This document shows positions 62,327 through 64,000 of a DNA stretch of 64,000 nt, piece by piece; position 1 is the first letter of the stretch; every line of letters starts with the position of its first letter. Both the position numbers and the translations under genes were made by a program. The stretch is taken from contig JAQURG010000009.1 in NCBI GenBank assembly GCA_028715725.1, forward strand, positions 35,326 through 99,325, written 5' to 3'. The notes below the pieces were generated by a model that saw only the letters and a list, made by a program, of their open reading frames with translations, was not told where the DNA came from and did no database searches. Source of the stretch: Methylococcales bacterium (GTDB lineage: Bacteria > Pseudomonadota > Gammaproteobacteria > Methylococcales > Methylomonadaceae).

Positions 62327-62464
62327 ATGAATAAACCACGATTAGCCTGGGCGATTACCGGTCATTATATAGAAGAATATCCGGATTTCCTGCGGACATT
62401 GAATGATGCTGATTTAATACCAGCTACTCTCATTAAAGGGATCGGCATGAGCTTATGCCAATGA
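62327..62464 (+). pseudogene. Remnant of an archaeal-like flavoprotein (AfpA/DmrB type)
   Basis: A 45-codon frame beginning MNKPRLAWAITGHYIEEYPD and ending LIKGIGMSLCQ. In methylotrophs the gene before the DUF6513 DHPS-like gene often encodes a flavoprotein of the dihydromethanopterin-reductase (AfpA/DmrB) type, which starts with LAWAITGSGHY and continues for about 190 residues. Here Ser-Gly is missing from that motif, and the frame ends early, overlapping the next start by 10 bp. I infer an internal deletion that left only the beginning. The comparison is from memory of the family. Confidence 0.5.
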
Positions 62465-63855
62465 GCGAACACATCCTTTTTCTGACAGGTAAACTGGCGG
62501 AAAAACAGTTGCATAATATTCTGGAAAAAATGCAGCCAAAGTTCACTTACACGGTGCATCAACTGGGTCTTAAAGTTGCGGCTTTAATGACTGCCGATAT
62601 GATAGCGCGACGTTTGACCGACACCTTTGGCGCTGACCGCATGATTCTGCCCGGCCGTTGCCGCGGCGATCTGGAGTCTTTGTCGGCCAGGTTGGGTTTA
62701 CCCATAGAGCGTGGCCCCGAAGAACTTAAAGATTTACCTCAATATTTTGGCCAGGAAGCGCACAAGCCGGACCTGAGCCGCTACAGCGTTAAAATATTTG
62801 CGGAAATTGTCGATGCGCCGAATGTCAGTGTCGAGGAAGTCGTCAAGCGCGCTTACTATTACAAAAAAAATGGCGCCGATGTGATTGATATAGGCTGCTT
62901 ACCCAGCACAGACTTCCCGCATATGGAAGACATCATCCGCACCCTGAAACTGGAAGGATTTACAGTCAGCATTGATTCGCTGGAGGCCAATGATTTGCTC
63001 AGAGGCGGCAGAGCCGGCGCGGATTATATGCTCAGTCTGCATGAAAGCACGCTCTGGATTGCTGATGAAGTGGCGGCAATACCGGTCTTGATTCCGGAAC
63101 GGCACGAAGATCTTGCCTCACTGGATAGAGCCATCCAGTCCATGCAGGCCAAAAACCGCGCTTTTATCGTCGATCCTATCCTGGACCCGTTGCATTTCGG
63201 CTTTACGAAATCCATTGTGCGCTATCACGAGGTCAGAAAGAATCACCCAGATATTGAAATAATGCTCGGAGTCGGCAATATTACCGAATTGACTCATGCC
63301 GATACTATGGGCATGAATGCCTTATTGCTGGGCATTTGTTCAGAGCTCAATATCAACAACATCCTGGCGACAGAAGTCAGCAAACATGCCTGCCGGGCTA
63401 CAAAAGAAGCCGATCTGGCGCGACGCATCATGTTTGCGGCAAAAGCAAATGATACGCTGCCGAAGCATATTGACCCCGGCTTAATGGCGTTGCATGAAAT
63501 CTCACCGTTTCCTTATTCATTGGAAGAAATAAAGGAACTGGCAGGGCAGATCAGGGATCCCAGCTTTCGCATTCAAATCAGTGCTGAAGGCCTGCATATC
63601 TTCAATCGTGACGGCTTGAACAGCGCCGCCGACCCGTTTGATTTATTTCCCAAACTGCATGTGGAAAATGACGGCGGTCATGCTTTTTATCTGGGCGTTG
63701 AACTGGCACGCGCCGAAATAGCCTGGCAGTTAGGCAAACGCTATACGCAGGATCAAGCGCTGACTTGGGGTTGTGCAACCGATCAGGCAGAATCCACTGT
63801 TGATCTGCATACTTTTAAACCTGCCGGAACCACTTTACAAAGAAAGAATGATTAA
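62455..63855 (+). CDS. DUF6513 dihydropteroate-synthase-like protein, methanopterin pathway
   Basis: A 466-residue protein: an N-terminal DUF6513 domain of about 120 residues (HILFLTGKLAEKQLHNIL, MILPGRCRGDLESL) followed by a DHPS-like barrel (ADVIDIGCLPSTDFPHMEDI, VSIDSLEANDLLRGGRAGAD, IVDPILDPLHFGFTKSI). The family occurs in methanogens and in methylotrophic bacteria that use tetrahydromethanopterin, and is thought to perform the step corresponding to DHPS in its synthesis. The start MPMSEHILFL at 62455 has a second in-frame ATG at 62461. It overlaps the DUF447 gene by 8 bp. Confidence 0.9.
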   Translation: MPMSEHILFLTGKLAEKQLHNILEKMQPKFTYTVHQLGLKVAALMTADMIARRLTDTFGADRMILPGRCRGDLESLSARLGLPIERGPEELKDLPQYFGQEAHKPDLSRYSVKIFAEIVDAPNVSVEEVVKRAYYYKKNGADVIDIGCLPSTDFPHMEDIIRTLKLEGFTVSIDSLEANDLLRGGRAGADYMLSLHESTLWIADEVAAIPVLIPERHEDLASLDRAIQSMQAKNRAFIVDPILDPLHFGFTKSIVRYHEVRKNHPDIEIMLGVGNITELTHADTMGMNALLLGICSELNINNILATEVSKHACRATKEADLARRIMFAAKANDTLPKHIDPGLMALHEISPFPYSLEEIKELAGQIRDPSFRIQISAEGLHIFNRDGLNSAADPFDLFPKLHVENDGGHAFYLGVELARAEIAWQLGKRYTQDQALTWGCATDQAESTVDLHTFKPAGTTLQRKND

Positions 63856-64000
63856 GGAACTGATTGTTACTACTCAGAATAATTCAAAGTTAGTCCATAT
63901 TGCCCCGATGGGCATTCATGTTAATGATGATGACATTATTATTCTGCCGTTTCGCCCTTCGATAACGCTCGATAATCTGCTGCAAAGCAAAACAGCGGTA
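63848..64000 (+). CDS. DUF447 family protein, N-terminal part
   Basis: The first 51 codons of a gene that runs out of the window: MIKELIVTTQNNSKLVHIAP and then MGIHVNDDDIIILPFRPS. The pattern MIxExIVTTxNxxxxxHIAPMGI is the start of DUF447 proteins, a flavin-binding-like fold found next to DUF6513 genes in methanopterin-synthesising methylotrophs. It overlaps the DUF6513 gene by 8 bp, so the pair is co-translated. The specific step is not established. Confidence 0.85.
   Translation, partial: MIKELIVTTQNNSKLVHIAPMGIHVNDDDIIILPFRPSITLDNLLQSKTAV

Noticed and set aside
1..64000. CRISPR arrays, tRNA or rRNA genes
   Set aside because: No regularly spaced direct repeats of 25-40 bp, no cloverleaf with a TTC-arm pattern and no conserved rRNA segments were seen by eye; a tRNA scan could still find one.

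Overview
The window looks like chromosomal DNA of a gammaproteobacterial methanotroph or methylotroph (Methylococcales-like). The strongest hint is at the right end: a DUF6513-type dihydropteroate-synthase-like gene overlaps the start of a DUF447 gene. Both families belong to the tetrahydromethanopterin-linked C1 pathway of methylotrophic bacteria. LptD/SurA beside AmgK/MurU, ApaGH, proteobacterial GshA, YbbA/TesA and Mpl are standard gammaproteobacterial genes. No rRNA, tRNA, CRISPR array, prophage or intact insertion sequence was seen. The organism assignment is an inference from gene content.

Layout. 1-8 kb: partial Lon-family protease, an alpha/beta hydrolase, two small envelope proteins, a periplasmic RNase T2, a truncated ATP-grasp-like gene, a tiny metal-binding protein, a divergent ABC ATPase/TesA-type esterase pair and a GlcG/HbpS-like protein. 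8-12 kb: type II secretion GspE and GspF without other gsp genes, and an M41-like metalloprotease. 12-14 kb: a tight cluster of a CDP-alcohol phosphatidyltransferase, an EEP-family phosphohydrolase and a CDP-archaeol-synthase-like cytidylyltransferase. 14-18 kb: a broken multicopper oxidase, a YggU protein, and an operon of an OBAP (DUF1264) lipoprotein, a DUF2892 protein and a di-haem peroxidase-like cytochrome.

18-25 kb is accessory-looking: a Tyr/Gly-rich lipoprotein, an uncharacterised membrane protein, L-serine dehydratase, then an AT-rich two-gene unit (DUF262 + HEPN RNase), the best candidate here for an uncharacterised defence module. 25-31 kb: trpE-trpG, a decayed VapBC pair, a Ser/Thr kinase with a small tail-anchored protein between two copies of a hairpin repeat, a Uma2-family protein and rpe. 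31-42 kb: a TPR protein, a 1373-residue membrane protein with a small partner, mpl, apaG-apaH, and a PAP2 phosphatase overlapping an MJ1255-type glycosyltransferase.

42-49.5 kb is a defence-type stretch: a second VapBC-like pair, a DUF4160-like remnant, a type III-like restriction-modification pair and RecQ. 49.6-64 kb returns to housekeeping: gshA and APS reductase, an exported protein of unknown role, a retropepsin-like protease, a DbpA-RNA-binding-domain protein, surA-lptD diverging from amgK-murU-dodecin, an HMCES/YedK protein, folP, and the methanopterin locus preceded by what looks like a remnant flavoprotein gene.
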